Shown in pieces: positions 34,101 through 48,300 of a stretch of DNA of 64,000 nt; the stretch's first letter is position 1; each line of letters opens with the position of its first letter. Where the stretch lies: NCBI RefSeq assembly GCF_010183535.1, contig NC_071329.1, positions 9,610,001-9,674,000 of the forward strand. Reading direction: 5' to 3'. The stretch is from Caenorhabditis remanei. Its lineage: Eukaryota; Nematoda; Chromadorea; Rhabditida; Rhabditidae. The position numbers and the translations under genes are program-made. The notes below the pieces were generated by a model. The model was not told where the DNA came from. It ran no database searches and saw only the letters and a list, made by a program, of their open reading frames with translations.

Positions 34101-37100
34101 CGAGAAAAAAAAATGAGGGGAGGGGTTCTAATTGGCGTCATTGCAGAGAAAAGTGAATGAATGGAAGTGACAGGACGGATCGGAGATCGAGAAAAATGAA
34201 TGATGAGGTGCGTCATTGGAAGCCAGAATCCAGAAGATGTTGGAAGAAAATGAGAAAATTTCAGAATTGAAAGAGTATATTTCTCTTGATATACAAATAA
34301 TTGTATGTATCTTTCTTCTTTTTTCTAACTACAAAAAATACAAAACATAGGTGACGTGGCAGCTTCAATCTTGTGAATTCGGAGAGAGAAAGAGTACGAA
34401 AAGAATCGAAAGAAATACTGGAGAGGGGGCGTGGCTTGAGGCAAACGGCTCATTTCAGAATGGATTTTGGCTACATGTTCAACTGATACAGATTAGAGAA
34501 AAAATATTGATATTCTTCCAGGAAACATTATATTTCGAGGTTAAGCATACTTGATTAAATGTTTATTGGGAAATGTCAAACATGCAAACGGTAGATTGGA
34601 ATTTGGAACAAGAGATCATTGGAAGAACAAAAGATTACGGTAGATTTAGAGACAGAATGAGGAAGTCAGCTTATGGATCCCATGTATCAAAGTATCAAAA
34701 GTATCAAGAAGATGGATTTTAAATCTCAAGTAGAATCTAGTTTTCTTATTACTTTTACTGAAAGATTCAGTGAAAGCTCTCTACACATTTTCCCGTTCCG
34801 AGTTTTGAAAAATCCTATAGGAAAGTTTAATTTTTCGTACTTGATTCACCGTACTTCAAGGAGAAAAGATCAGGATAAGTAAAGTAATAAACGTTCTAGA
34901 TAAAATATAAAGTGCAAACGTTTTAAGACTTGAGAATACATACTCAGTCGGCTGGCAGTTTCATTGGAAATCTCAAATGCATAATCTCTTAATTCTTAGT
35001 AAATCCGAATGCAACTAATTGAAATTCGCGAAAAATTCAAAGAAATTCGAAATGACATTTCTTGTGAGCCCTTCGAATGGACGCCAGAATAATTCGTTTG
35101 GGCAGGTTTGATAGGCAATTAGTGAAGATTATAATAGAAAGAGCCAGGAACTTTTATTGATAGAGATGGTACATTCTATAAATGACCTGGCCGGTCTATG
35201 ATTGTGTTCTTATCAATAAATGTATTGGTAAAGTAAGAAATTGCAGATCGAGATAACATGGGTTCTGTAAACAAAAAACCAATTTTTGAAGTTTTATATT
35301 TCAGATTAAAAACATTTTTGAATTGACAAAATTACAGGGTTGAAAGACATAATCTTGTTGACACTATACCTATTCTTTAAATTCTTACGCAAAAAGTGAC
35401 GTGAAATGAAACAAAAGATTTCTAGACGAATCTGTGTGTTTTGAGCTTTTTTGTCACCTTTGCACTGCGATGACAATGTGTGAAAAAAGGAAGAAATAGA
35501 AGAAGAAGACACGGAAAAATCGGAGCACGCATATGCAAAAACGGAGGGGAAAGGAAGGAGAAAAAGAAGAAAAGTACTGAAGACAACCCAGAAAATGGCA
35601 GCATTTTCTGATGTTCATTGAGCAAAAAGAAGAAGAAGCATAAGGTGTGCGTGGGTGAAACGAAGAAGAAGAAGAAGTGTGGAAGAAGACGATGCGCTCC
35701 TCTTCTTCTTTTTTCTAACGCCGCCGCGCCCCTGTGTGCTCTTCTCATAACTCAAAAAGGAGAAGAAGATGTAGAAAAAGGAAAAAAGAAGGCAACGGTG
35801 ATGATGAGAGAAAGAAGAAAAGAATGAGTAAAAAAAGAAGAAGCCGGTGAGCCGGGTAATCATTTTAAAGGGGAAATTCAAATCAGATGAAAGTGGAAAA
35901 AGAAGATGTTGGGGGTGGATGAGAGATTTAATTATAAACTTTCTCCTATTTTTCCTCTCAACTCCTTCACATCTTTTTCTATTGTGTTTCAAGATTGAAA
36001 GCTTGTTTGAAGGGGTTTTTAGACAACAAACACATTGAGCCTTTATGAGAAAAGTAATGGGGAACAAAAAGAAGACGTCGCGACCCCCCGACGACTACAG
36101 GAAGAGACACAATTCTCGGAGCCTTCGGAGGGGATTGTGGGGGCGGTTCTAGTACCTCTTCTCCTTTTTCTTTTAAGCAGTTCTCTTCTTTTCCAAGTCT
36201 ACAGACATTCCGAAAATGAAGATAAAAACCTCTGATGGAGGGATGTTCAATTTCCCCATTCACAAGGAATTTCTCAAAAAGAAATGCATGGTGTCTCATT
36301 TCTTCAGAATAAAGAGAGACTCATATTTATTCATAACTTTGGCTCTTTTTCTGGCTGTTTGTGTGCTCATCACGGACGACTCCAAGAGAGAAGAGACCCT
36401 ACGGATTAGTCGTTTATCCGTCAACGAAGAAGAATAAATGAGAGGATGAAGGCGACGTAGTGAGAGCAAAAATTACACTTCTTTATCCAGAAAGTTGACA
36501 GAAAAAAGATTATTTTGCAGCGAACAATAGGTTCCGATGGATTATCAAATCATTTTCGTTTTCTTTTGTCAGGTCTTTTTTCTTCTTTCCTTCTTTCCTG
36601 CCTTTTCATCAAAAAAGTGTAGGCGTGATCGAAAAAGGCTCTTTTGTGTTGGAAATTGACAGAGATGAATTGCATCGAATCGGTTGGAAATTGGAAAAAC
36701 GGGGACGTTTTTATTATTTGAGACTACAAAAAGTAATGGTGCAAGTATGAATCGAGAAATCTTGTGCTGAAAATTAGCTTCGTGTGTGATCCAAAAACCT
36801 AAACTACGGTATAATTATAAAAATTAAAAACTCAGAATGAGCAAAATGCCTCTGTATAACTTTCAGTCTTCCTCTTAAAAGGAAAACGGTTTTCCAAAAA
36901 CCTATTCGAACAAAATCAAATTTTTGGAAAAAGAAATACGGAAAAGAGTGAAAATGGAAATGGAATAGAACGCCTTTCAGTGATTTATTACCGTGTTGTC
37001 TGCCGGACGAGTGAAATATGAAAAGTGGTAATAAAAAGGCGAGAAAAGAAAAAAAAATGAAGAAGGAAAAGAGAAAAAGAAAGGAATAGAAGAAATAGTG

Positions 37101-40100
37101 GGCCAATAAACAACTAATAGCAAATTGCCACCGGATAAATAGAGATAGAAATGAAAAAAGAAACGAACGGGGGGCGGAAAAAAGAAATGGAAAAGGGTGT
37201 TCGCCCCGAAAAAAACGGCTGTTGCTGGTGGCTCCACACGGCTGTGCTCACTTTTTCTCCTCCTGCTTCTACTCGTCTCCTCTCTGTTTCTTCAATGAAG
37301 CACACGGGGGCTCACGTCGCTATGTGTGCACATATCATATATTCACGTGGGCGGCGCCCCGGGGGGCAAAAGCAAAGTTCGGTGTGAGGCTTGTGTGGCA
37401 CAGAGAGAGAGAGATGGAGAGAGAGTGAGGAGCTGTGTATTTGTTGGAGCGTTTTGGGGAAAGGAGATGGACAGACAGGACTCACGCACCCCCCAAACCG
37501 TTTTTACTTTATAAACATATCGGAAATGTTAATCTATAGAGAGGGGAAAGAGTAGCGAACGTGGTAGTTAAGACTCTTTTCTCTCGACCAAAGATTATTT
37601 GATAACGGAGATTTCGACGTCTTCTGATATTTCTGATATTTCTGAGAATGCATTCTTGATGCTATCGAAATATAATCTAATATTCAGAATCAGAATACAA
37701 TCACCTTCTGATCTATTCTGCAAAAACAAATATGTACTTATCAACTACAAGAATTCGGGTTATCAGTAAAGAGTGATTCATAATTTATGATTGCCTTTAA
37801 AGTGTCTAGAAAGGGAGTATCCAGAGAAAAGAATTTAGAAAGTGTAAGATCCGAGATGACTGTTAAGTTTTGATTTCAAATATGGAAAAGTTAAAAGTAA
37901 TGAGATCCGGTCTGAGTAACAAAGTCATTGATACTTGGGAACCTTCATGTGATTCTTTTTGAAGCAAGTAGATCCATATGCATACTTTTGGAAATTCGAT
38001 TTTTTTTTCAAAATATGTTGATTTGATTCAAAAAGTTTTTGAAAATAAAACAAAAATCTTTTGACGATCTCGACTTGACTTTTTAATTTGAAAATGAAAG
38101 ATTCTTCAAATTCTTGACGTTTTCACAACTGTTTCAGAAACTTACTAGTCTGTCAGAGTCTATCTCAATAACTAAAATTTGAAGAAGTTATGAATTTATA
38201 TTTATTCTATCAAAGGGTACAGTACTTTTTAAAAATCCTTCTTTTGGCAATTCCGGAACGTCATTGTTTTTTTTTCACTAGCGTCTTCCTGATTAATTTC
38301 CAAAATTTCAGTTTTGTTTGCTTTAAAAACACCTAAAATTATTCTCTGAACTTTACAGACTCTAGTCATCATCCTCTTCGAAAGCAGCTTTTTACGTAGC
38401 AGATATTCTGTTCTAATCCGAAATCAAAGACGAACATCTCACCTCAGTTTAATATCAATTCAATCGGATCATTGCCTCGTTGTCATCAGCTGACAAACCG
38501 GAAATGATTGGGATGGGAGGGATCATTTCAATGAAGAAAAATAAAAAAACAGAGAGAGCAAAAGAGAAGGGAAACTGGATCTAGAAATGTTTGTTGCACC
38601 GTGAATGAAATGAAATGGAATGTGTACCCAGTTGGAGGGACCTTCTTTCTTCCTCCTTTTTTCAAAAAAGGCTCGGGTTTCAGGTTATCAAGAGCAGGAG
38701 TCAAAACGAATTGTGGGCGTCAAAATGGAGTGAGAGAGAGGACACTTTCCCTGGGGGAGAAGAAGGCGGGGGAGTGAAGAAGAGAAGGAATGATGATGAT
38801 TCTTGTGACTGATAACAAAAGAGAAAAGAACTTTTCTTCTGCAGAAATAAAAAGAAGAAAATAGATAACTCACCGGTGGTCATTACTTGACTGGGTGGTG
38901 AATCTGTGAACAGCGTCGGAGAAGTGAAGAGACGAATTCTGACACGATATTTCGATGCGGATCGAAGTGGTCCATTACAGATACGATCTGCTCGGGCTTC
39001 TCTACATGTTTCGTCTTCTCCTATCTCTTCGAAAATCGAAACATCTGCGTCTTGTTTCACTTTTTGAATATCTTGAAGTTTTGCCACGTATGACGGCCAA
39101 ACGTCCAATCTCTGGACTTGTTGCCATGTCTGAAAATCAGAAAAGTACGTCATGTAACTCAATTTTTTTCATAATTCAAGTATAAATGCTTACATAAGTT
39201 CCGTTGTCAGTTTCAAGCCATCTATTTATAGATTCGTCAGCTGTCGTTTCAGAAACAATTATTGCGAATCTGAAATTATGTTTCAATGGTTTCAAGGTCG
39301 TTTGGCTGGACTCACTGTTTGATTTCTCCGTTTCTATTATCGAAAATAGTTGTTGGGAATCTGACAATCATACTATGACTTCCAATACTTTCTTTCATGA
39401 TAACAGGAGCTGCAATTGGTTTTGGAGGTGCCATTAAAGGCATGGAAACACTTGGAATAACTGGAGATGTCTCTCCGAATCCAGCTTCTGTAACTGCCCG
39501 AACACTGAAGTTGTACGTGTGTCCTCCGAATAATTCATCAATAACCACTTGTACAGTATGATCTGATCGATTTGATGATACTCCCACATCAATAGTTCTT
39601 GTTTCATCTGATCCAACTTTAGTGACATTCACATTGTAATGAGTCAGAATTCCATTTGGAAGAGCTGGTGGAAGCCAAGTTAGCATTACGGAGTAGGAGT
39701 TGAGAGGTTCAACTGAAAATGAAAATTAACAAGTGGAACATGAAAATCTTTCTCAAACCTTTCAAATTCTGCACAGCCGCCGGTTTATCCTGTCTCGTTG
39801 AGAATGATAATTGTCTCATTGTCCTCGTTGCAGCTGGACATTGAGGTGTCTCATGTCCACCACCTCCACAAATAATTTGAGTGTTTACAGTATATTTATG
39901 GAAAGGTCTCAATCCATCCAAATTCAGAAGAGGTGCAAATGATGAAGAGAGTTGCATTCTCTTATCAAATACACTTTTTCCATTCATATCTCTCACTACA
40001 ATATGCATTTGACAATTCGAAATTGAAGTAGAATCGTGATGAGTCGCAAAAACAATTCGAAGAGTGGCAGATGATCGAGTAACACTTTCTAATGATACAT

Positions 40101-42375
40101 TTACAGCTGGACTTGACATTCGAATTGTTTCATTATGACGTGTTTCTGATATGATTCCTGTCTTCGTCACTGTGAACAGTTGTACTCGATAACATGCTCC
40201 TTTGACCAGATTCTTCGCAAAAACGGGATCCAAATTCTTCGGAGAAGTCTCAAATTTCAAAGTCTTATCAGTCTCATCATTGTTTCCAATTGGTGTTATT
40301 CTCATATTCAAAAGACTGTCTGCTCCGACGACTTTGTTCCAGATATCTTTGACTCGTGACATGAATACTTCACTTTTTGGCCAAATCAATTCAATTCCAC
40401 CATTTGATTCCTGAAATTATTTCATTGTTTGCAGCATTGCGAAATTGTAAAATTGTTACCTGAAGAGTCAATCCAAAAGCATTAAAGTCGAAAGCTGGCG
40501 TCAGTACAATACTTTTCTGAAGTTTCTGACTTGTGGACTCATCTGACATTGAGGAAATCGAGAAATCAAAACGTTCTCCTGGAGACAATGCAAAATTGAA
40601 CCAACATCTGAAATTTATAGTAAAAAATGTAAAACTCAAAGAATGGAAAACAAACATTCTGTGTCCAGATTTTGTCTGTTCAATATTCGCATAATTGATT
40701 GATCTTTCCACTTCATCTCCAGCTACAGTAATCTGACATTTGTCTATTTTTGAGGATGTTGGAAGTTCCGCGAGCATCTTATATTTTCCACGTTTTAAAT
40801 CAGCACGAACCTTAAATTGACAAATTGAAAATTTTCTCCTTTTTAAAATAAACTCACTCTAAAATCAATTGGTGGAAGAGGTCTTAATTGAAACTTCGTG
40901 ACCAATGGCTCAGATACTTGTCCTCCTTTCTGAACAGTTGCCACAATCTGATATGCTTCTCCTTGCAGCATCGAATCACAAATGGAAATCGACGACTCCG
41001 TGGATGGAATTGTCATCTGAAATGGGAAGGAATGAAGAATAGAAAAGGTAAATATAAATAGAATGTGTGAAGACCAAAAGAAAAACCGCCCACAAATGAA
41101 CAAACAAAATCAAAAAAACAAACATTTGTAGAATTGGACGGATTCGATTGAAGTGCATATTGAATCGTATAAAAGTCTGCTCCACCGAATTCGTCCGTTT
41201 GCCACGTCACTTCTACACAAGACCCAGAATTTTGATTGATATTCACTGTTTTGATTGGAGATGGTTCTGAATTTAATTCGACTGATTGTTTCGAATTTCT
41301 CTTTTCTTACTCGTTGTCAAAGTAGAAATCCATGGTCGACTGCTCATTCCATCTTTATGAGCAATCACACGAACTGAATAATCGAATCCTGAATTCAGAT
41401 TTCCAAGATAAAATTCCAAGTTCTTCTGTTCTGGAATATCCAAAATCTGGAGAACCGGAAACTTCTTATCTGGGTTTATCTGACGATATTCAATCGAAAA
41501 TGAGTCCTGTAAACGGAAGATTTGAGATTTGGTGATTGAGTGATTTGACCTACTTGTAAATAGGAGTCATTTTTAATTGTTCTCATTGTGATGTTGTGTT
41601 CAGCCACTTGAATATCAGAATCAGTTGATCGAAAATCGGGAGCACGAGGATCCATTACGACTGATTCTTCTTTTATCAAAGATGTTGATGCATCTTTTTG
41701 TCCGTGAATTGCAATTCTGAAAACAGCTCTATGGGAATAATAACAACAATATATTTATTTATTTATTCTCACGAGTAACCTCTTCATCTAACTAGCAGAC
41801 CCTGAGGAATCAGATTATGCTACCAAAATCAGCACAACTCTACTCTACGGAGTGATCTATTTCAAACTGAAGAGTTAAAATTCTATTGAAATTGAAAATG
41901 TTTCCGGTTAAAAAAACTTGATCAAATTTCTATTGCTATAATAAATTTTCATATTTTTTGAAGGAAATTTATTTCAAGTAACCAAAAACTCACGAATATC
42001 GATGTCCAGGTCGAAGAGCATGTATCCTGATGTTGAATGGAGAATCATCAGAAGAAACGAATGTTTTGTTTGAGTCTCTTATATCATCCGAACTGAAAAA
42101 CATGTTTTTTCATTAACCCAGAATAATAAAAAGAATAAAATCACTAACATATTCTCAGTAACATCTTGAATCTTGGCGGCAAAACTTTGATACAATGGGT
42201 GTCTTCGTGGTAATGAAACAAGAATTTGCGACCAAGGAGACAATGAATCCTTCTTGATGGCAAACAACTCGTGCTGCTCAGCCGACGTCGTCAAGGAATC
42301 TGATTGACACGTGGATAAATGCAGCACGAGAAGAAGCCATATGAGATAATGTAAACCGTACTTCCAGCGTATCAT
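31133..42375 (-). CDS. dep-1: Receptor-type protein tyrosine phosphatase DEP-1 (class III RPTP)
   Basis: The gene covers about 11.2 kb. ATG 42375 begins a signal peptide ([21 protein letters not shown]). FN3-type modules extend to 38874 and include the membrane-proximal domain with [22 protein letters not shown] single TM exon at 33944-34061 ([27 protein letters not shown]) ends NRTKKAR. A Ser/Thr/Pro-rich cytoplasmic spacer is at about 32556-32920. One PTP domain follows: [17 protein letters not shown] (KNRF where KNRY is usual), [19 protein letters not shown], the [10 protein letters not shown] signature (Cys codon 31549-31551, Ser codon split by an intron) and the Q-loop NEQQYIFIH. Stop is at 31133-31135. 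All catalytic residues are present. DEP-1/PTPRJ dephosphorylates receptor tyrosine kinases; in worms it dampens EGFR/LET-23 signalling in vulval fate choice. The shared ectodomain module suggests kinship with the FN3 gene at 5.4-9.5 kb. Confidence 0.93.
34062..38873 (-). other. dep-1: 4.8-kb intron of dep-1 between ectodomain and TM exons
   Basis: The intron splits the gene exactly between the extracellular part and the TM exon at phase 1. It is mostly purine-rich on the plus strand with GAA/GA tracts (about 35615-35830). A GC-rich island at about 37160-37500 contains a CACGTG E-box at 37346 and a GGGCGGCGCCCC palindrome. From memory, a shorter DEP-1 isoform exists in C. elegans. This intron is a natural place for its promoter, but I could not define an alternative first exon. 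Confidence 0.4.
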
Positions 42376-42380
42376 TTCAT
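42372..42380 (-). promoter_or_regulatory. dep-1: Two-codon upstream ORF overlapping the dep-1 start codon
   Basis: ATG AAA TGA on the minus strand begins 5 bases before the main ATG, and its stop overlaps it (ATGAAATGATACGC). A TTTGCAG acceptor lies 3 bases upstream, so this short leader would be the whole 5' UTR of a trans-spliced mRNA. It could lower or couple initiation at the main ATG. Confidence 0.5.
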
Positions 42381-45300
42381 GATCTGCAAATATGAAAATT
42401 AATTTATTGCGAAGATGAGAAGAATTGGATAGAAATTGAAAACAGAGATGAAGCAATCGGAAAGAAGGTCAAAATGACAAGAAAAGGTGAACACGAAGAG
42501 ACGGAAAAAGAGAGGGAAAGTGATCGAATTGGTCATCGGAAAGAAGATGAAGATGAAGTCTTTATCACTGTATTTCTCAGCTTCTTTCAATTAGTAAACG
42601 GGTCAAAATTAACTGTTCTCGAGTATTCTGTTTTGAAAAAAGAAGAAGAGCGGACAGGTACTTTATACCGAATAGGAGAGATGTCAAGTGGGCTTTTTAC
42701 TGTGAACAAAAGAAAAGCTGGAAGAAGAAAAAAAGAGAAGTCTAGTTGGGTAGAACTGGTAGTCAGTTGGGAAGAGAAATAACAATCAACACATGAGAAA
42801 AAGAGAAGGATGAATGAATGAGTTGGGAGGACAATTGGGTGGAAAGGGGAGAAGAAAAAATATAGAGGAGTAATAGTGATAGTTCTCAAACAAATTACAA
42901 TTATTTGAGAATCTAACATTGGAAAATCAGAATATTGGAGAATAAAGAAGTTTTCGGATGTGATTGAAATTCCATGAAAGAAGCTGCTGGAACACTATTT
43001 TGTGGCTTTTAATGATTTCATTGTGCTAGTCTTAATTCTAGAAAAAGAGTATTCTGACACGCAAACACATTTATGAAAACATAGAAGAATGACTTGGAAC
43101 TCATCAGAATTAGGAATGAACCAACCAGAAAACAAGACGATCTGAGCATTTCCAAAAAAAACGCTGACTGAAACTCTCAAAAAGTGAAATTTTCTGATTG
43201 GCCTGAAGCTATATACCTGCTTCCTCTTCAAATAGTTACTGTCACCAAACAACATTCAATAGAGTACTCCCCCAAAGAACTGGAAGACACTATTCTACAA
43301 ATGTAACATTTTGAACTTGAAAGTACCATTTCCTCAAAAAGAGATGAATCATCAAAAACAGATAGGAATAGAAAGAAGAACCGAAATCATCCGGAAAAGG
43401 GATAGAGATGAAGTAAAAAGGACAATAGAAGAGATCAAATCGTTTTGTGTGGGTGTCCCTTCTGGTTGTTCTTCACACAAAACTGCGGTTTTTGTGTGGA
43501 AAAAACGGATTGGTGTCTCCTGCCGAGTGGCGGGAAAGCCAGAAGAAGACAGTGCGAGAGACGAGTGTCAAGGACGTCAAAGAGACGCAGAAGTGAGGAA
43601 GATGATGCGCCCAACCATATAGTCAAGTATTCCTTGTCGCCAAGAAGTGAAGAATGAAAAAGGGATGCTGCCATTCATCCACTTCAAGGTGACAATAAGA
43701 CGGTTTGTGGCACGTGAGGAAATGAGTCGAGTAGTCATTTGACATCTTCTGAAGTTCATTTCAACCATTCAAGCCGAAATGACCATTTCTGTTGACCTAG
43801 TACCGTTATAACGAGGTAACGATTCAGAAGAAAGAGAGGGAAAAGAGGTTGGCTACGAGTGACGATCCGCTGAAGCGCAAATTAACATTTTCTCAAGGCA
43901 ACTAGTTGGTGGGAAAAGGTTTTCTAGTTGGATTATTACTTTTCATTTGACACCAAATCAATTAGGTCACAAGCTGTATGTTCTAGAAGGCAAAGAGAGT
44001 CGGTCAACCTGAAAGAGGCCGTAATGAAAAGATCCCGGATAAAAACTGGTCTGTAGCTCGCAACATCTCTCGGTTAAGCTGTGAGATGCAGAACAGTTCG
44101 AGTCCGGGACTATTCTGATTCTGAGTGCCTTGTTTTAGTTAGAAATTGAGAGAAGAAACAAAAAATTTGGAATAAAAAGGCGCTGAGATCTGCTGGAAGA
44201 AAGTGAAGTCGTACCGAAATGTGAGACTTTTCGACCTCGAATGGTTTCACAACTTTCTCCTTCACAAAGATAGTTGAAGTTTAATTATGATCCATATTAT
44301 GTGTCTAGAATCTGGGTGGAGACGGACCTCGCCCCTCTCGTGAGAATCATCTTTTTTGTAAAGTAATATGATCGAAAATGAAACAAGACGCTTTCGATCA
44401 GGCTCGCCCGGAAGAGAGAAATGAAGAGATGACCGAAAGAAATGGGTGAAGATTTACGAGCATCTTGCGGGTCGTCTTCCTGATTGTTTATAATAATAGG
44501 GGACAACCGAACGCATAAACACAATGACTGAATAGTTTATATTTTCTTTTCTCAAGGCAAATACCACCAGTAGAAGAAGAAGAAAAGACCTCATGGATTA
44601 GTATGGAACAGAAGAATATTATTAGGAGAGATTTGAAATGTTTATGTTTTGTAGGGTATACGGTAATTGATACTGACGTGTTGGAAATTAGGGGAAATTG
44701 GTATAGATCAGAAGCCGAAACAGGTTGGAAATGAAAGGATCTGGAATGAAGATAGAAAGAGTGGGTGGCAGTGGAAAAGAGGTCGGAGAAGAGGAATAAG
44801 GAGCGACACGGTAAGCAGCGATTAGTCAGTAAGTGAAATGGAGACACAACGATTTCTAGCGGAGAATAGAGAGGGAAAAAGGTAATTTGAAGCAGTCAGA
44901 TGGATACTATATTGAGTTCCAAAGTAAAAAAAAAGACGAGGGATGAGAAAGGAATAGAGAACAAAAGTGGTTGAATGATATGAGAAAAAGTGATTGAACA
45001 AATAGAGAAACTGACCAAAAGGATGCTCTCTCACTCTCTGAGAAGTGCACTTGGAAACGAATCGTTCCTGGTTTTATTCGACTTTTAGTGAGGTTTGAAA
45101 TGGAGAATTCGATCAGAATAGAACGTTTTTGGAAGGACAAACTTTGAAACCTCAATTTTCAGATATTGAGTTCCACTAAAAAATGATTAGTTAATATGTA
45201 AAAATTTCATCAATAACGGCAAATAGAATAATACAATGTTTTTGTTAAACAATCACCAAGTTCGGATCACTCCAGAGAAGTATGTTTGACGTCGACCAAC

Positions 45301-48300
45301 TTTTTAAAATTTTCGAACCAATGTGTTAATTCAGGGTAACTCCAAGAGCTGTACACATATTTCTAACATCTACATTTCGTACGTTTGGTGGAAATCTACT
45401 ATATATTAAAAATGTGAGTCAGGCACAAGTTTTGAGCATTTTCAGCTGTATAGTGCAATACTGTCTCATACATTTCTGGCTATTTCGGCTTTCCCCCGAG
45501 CTAACAAAAAGCACTTTAAGAATCAGAAAATCAAAAAATGTATACTGAAAAGAAGTTTAAGTAAACAAAAAAGCGGAGATAAATATAAAGGTTTGAAAAA
45601 AACCGAGAAAAGTTGACAGATGATTCGATGGAATCCGGACTGATGGTCAAATGATTTAGAACCAGATCTGGAAGATATTCGAAGAATTGGGTAATGTAAA
45701 AAGTTTTGAGGTGATGACGAGTATGTTCTTCTTCTTCTTTTTGTTCTTATTGTGTCTGTTCTGTGGCTTCGGGTGGGTGGTCGGGGCTCGTAAAGTGTTT
45801 GTGAGAAATGTCTAACACCTCTACGTCTTACACACTATTCCGATGTCCACTATATTCAAATAGAACAGACACATATAAATATACACATTTCGGTACGAAC
45901 GGGAAAAGAGAAAAGAGCAACTTGATTGGAAAATGATTAGGAAAAGTTCAAATAGAGGCATGGACATGGAATGGAAGGAGAGAGAAACAATAGGGATTAC
46001 GTTTTGCCTTCTTTTTCTTCTTCTTCTCCGGTGGGTCACAACCTAATCAGGAGAAGAGAAAGGAATGATTGAAGGACTGGATTCGGGGGCAAGCATTGTT
46101 TCATTTCCAAAATGACCTAATTGTAAGGTGTTCGTTTTGGGTGGAATAAGAAGTGAAAGGGGAGAAAAAGAAAGAGTAAAAGGTGTCGGCGTCGTCTTGT
46201 GAAGTTCCCAGAAAGTGTCTCCAGATGGTGTTTTGACATAAAGAAAGACATCATCAGGAGGGAATGAAAAGAAGAACCGGAAAGATGTAGACAGGTGGGA
46301 AAGAAATCATTTCAAAGACTCATCGAGAAGATATTACAAGATGAAAATAAGGAAAAAGCTCTCGAGTTTTGTAGCTTTCTGTAGCTCTCTTCAAACGCAT
46401 TATTTTCATGGAAAAAGTAGGGGTTTCTGAAAATTGAATTCTTTTTTTTTTGAGTCGGATAGAGTCTCTGTAAAAGTTGTATTTACTGTAATTGAACAAC
46501 TCAAGGGTTTTGAATTGAGAACTTTTTTTTTAAGTTGAAAGTCTGATTCTGTTCTGAAATAAAAATCCGTTTTAGAGAGAATTCCGTGAAGGACGCTCAG
46601 AAAGTCAGAGATGAACAACGATTTTCAGATTTATTCAAGTCGGTGTATGGTTATATGAATCCAGAAAAAGCAGCTCTCCTGTCACAGTGCCTACACTGAA
46701 AATTCAATAGTTTCTTGAACGGTTCCTGTTTCTCAGAATTCCTTCTCCAGAAATTTGAATTCAAGTTCAATAAGCTGGACTTCCGTGAAAAATTAAACTT
46801 TGATTTCGCATAATAACCCGTCAAAAAGTTTCAAAAATGACAAAACAAATAAACATCTATTTGAATATTGGCAATGGAACCGGTTGCTCTGAAGTGAAAT
46901 GATCGGAGGAAGCGACCGTATGTGTGTATGTGTGTCATGTCAAATGCCTCATCTTTACGGAAAACGGAACAAAATGAAAAGAGCCAACCGTTGACCCTTT
47001 TTGGAAGAGAATAAGAAGATATTTTCAGAAAGAAAAAGCTGGAGAATGGTCAGGATCCGAAGGAACAATAAGTGATGAATCTACGAGATACAGAAGGACA
47101 TCAAGTGGAAAGAAACGAAAGAAGACACGCGTGATTTGCGATGGATGATGTGTGAATGAACCGGACACGGAATAAAGAAAAGAAGAAGAAGAAGCAAAGG
47201 ATTCGAATGGCAATTCAGGAAAAAGGGACACTTGAAGAGGAATACGACGACTACAGAGACTTCAGAATCAGGAACTTTTGTTCAACACATTAATGAAACA
47301 ATACGATTTGTACTGATCTCAGTAAAGCTGGAAAGTATTCGGACAATGCGGGGTATACTGTAGTTATACACTTTATTGTAATGTTCTTCCAAAAAATGTC
47401 TAGTTTCATCCTCTTCTTCAGATCCAGAAAAGGTCAAAACAGCGACGTTCGAAACGAAATCCGTACATTTAAAAAGTATCGTATTACTGTCTTTGGGAAT
47501 CCCCCCACGCGCCCATTCGAGTGGCAGTTAGTCGCAAGTTTTTGTGATGAGAGGCTCTTGAGACGAGGCGGATAAAAAGGTAAAAGTTGGTTTTTGAAAA
47601 AGAAAGAAAATAGGTTTAATTGCGGAAATCAAGAACAAAAAAGTTTTGATGGGACTCAGAGTGAAGAAGATTCCACTCAAATGAGTGCGAGGGATTAGAG
47701 ACACAATCAGACAAACACATAAGAAGACAGGCAAAAGTGGACGAGTTGGTGCTGCTGGGAGTCCGACCGGGTGGTTGGGGGGATCGCGGTATTGTCCGCA
47801 ATGTTTGGCTATTGCTCACCATCGTAAAGCAGTGCTCCGCGAGCCTCCGGAGAAGAAGAAGACTCTCTTCACTAGTTGCTGCTGCCCCTTTTTTGGAGTC
47901 CATCTCTATTGTAAGGCGCTCGTTTTTAGGAGAAATGAGGGAAAAGAAGGTTGGAGAAGACAAACATGTTGGTTGGAAAAGAGAGAAAAGGGATGAAGGC
48001 GCCATTAAAAAAACAACACTATCCAGAGAAGGGAGGAGGTGGTGATCGCGGGAGAAATTGACGATTCGCGCGACTAATTGGCCAAGATTGTGCGAGAGGT
48101 GTCGGGTTTCTCGCGCACGAGTTACGGAAAACAAAAAGCACGCAAATGAGAAAAAGTGTTGAAAAGTCATTGGGTTGGAATGGATTCAGATGTGAATCTC
48201 GAAACATGAAATATAAAATTAGGATGTGAATCTGGGATTGGAAATCTTGTCAAATTGATAATTGAGACGGGGAAATTAGAGAAATAGATAACATTTTGAT

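Noticed and set aside
35615..35830. GAA/AAG repeat clusters considered as CRISPR-like or tandem arrays
   Set aside because: They are simple purine microsatellites without spacers or a regular unit.
35422..36299. Long frames within the dep-1 large intron
   Set aside because: They run through GAA/CTT tracts, giving poly-Phe/Ser or Lys/Glu, and none offers a phase-correct join to the TM exon.
44040..44125. tRNA-like segment with a B-box-like AGTTCGAGTCC
   Set aside because: The T-stem and acceptor stem do not pair, and the A box is poor. At most a relic.
47616..48170. 184-codon minus-strand frame starting with ATG
   Set aside because: Composition is Ser/Leu/Phe-rich as expected from complementary purine tracts. 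No domain and no flanking exon structure.
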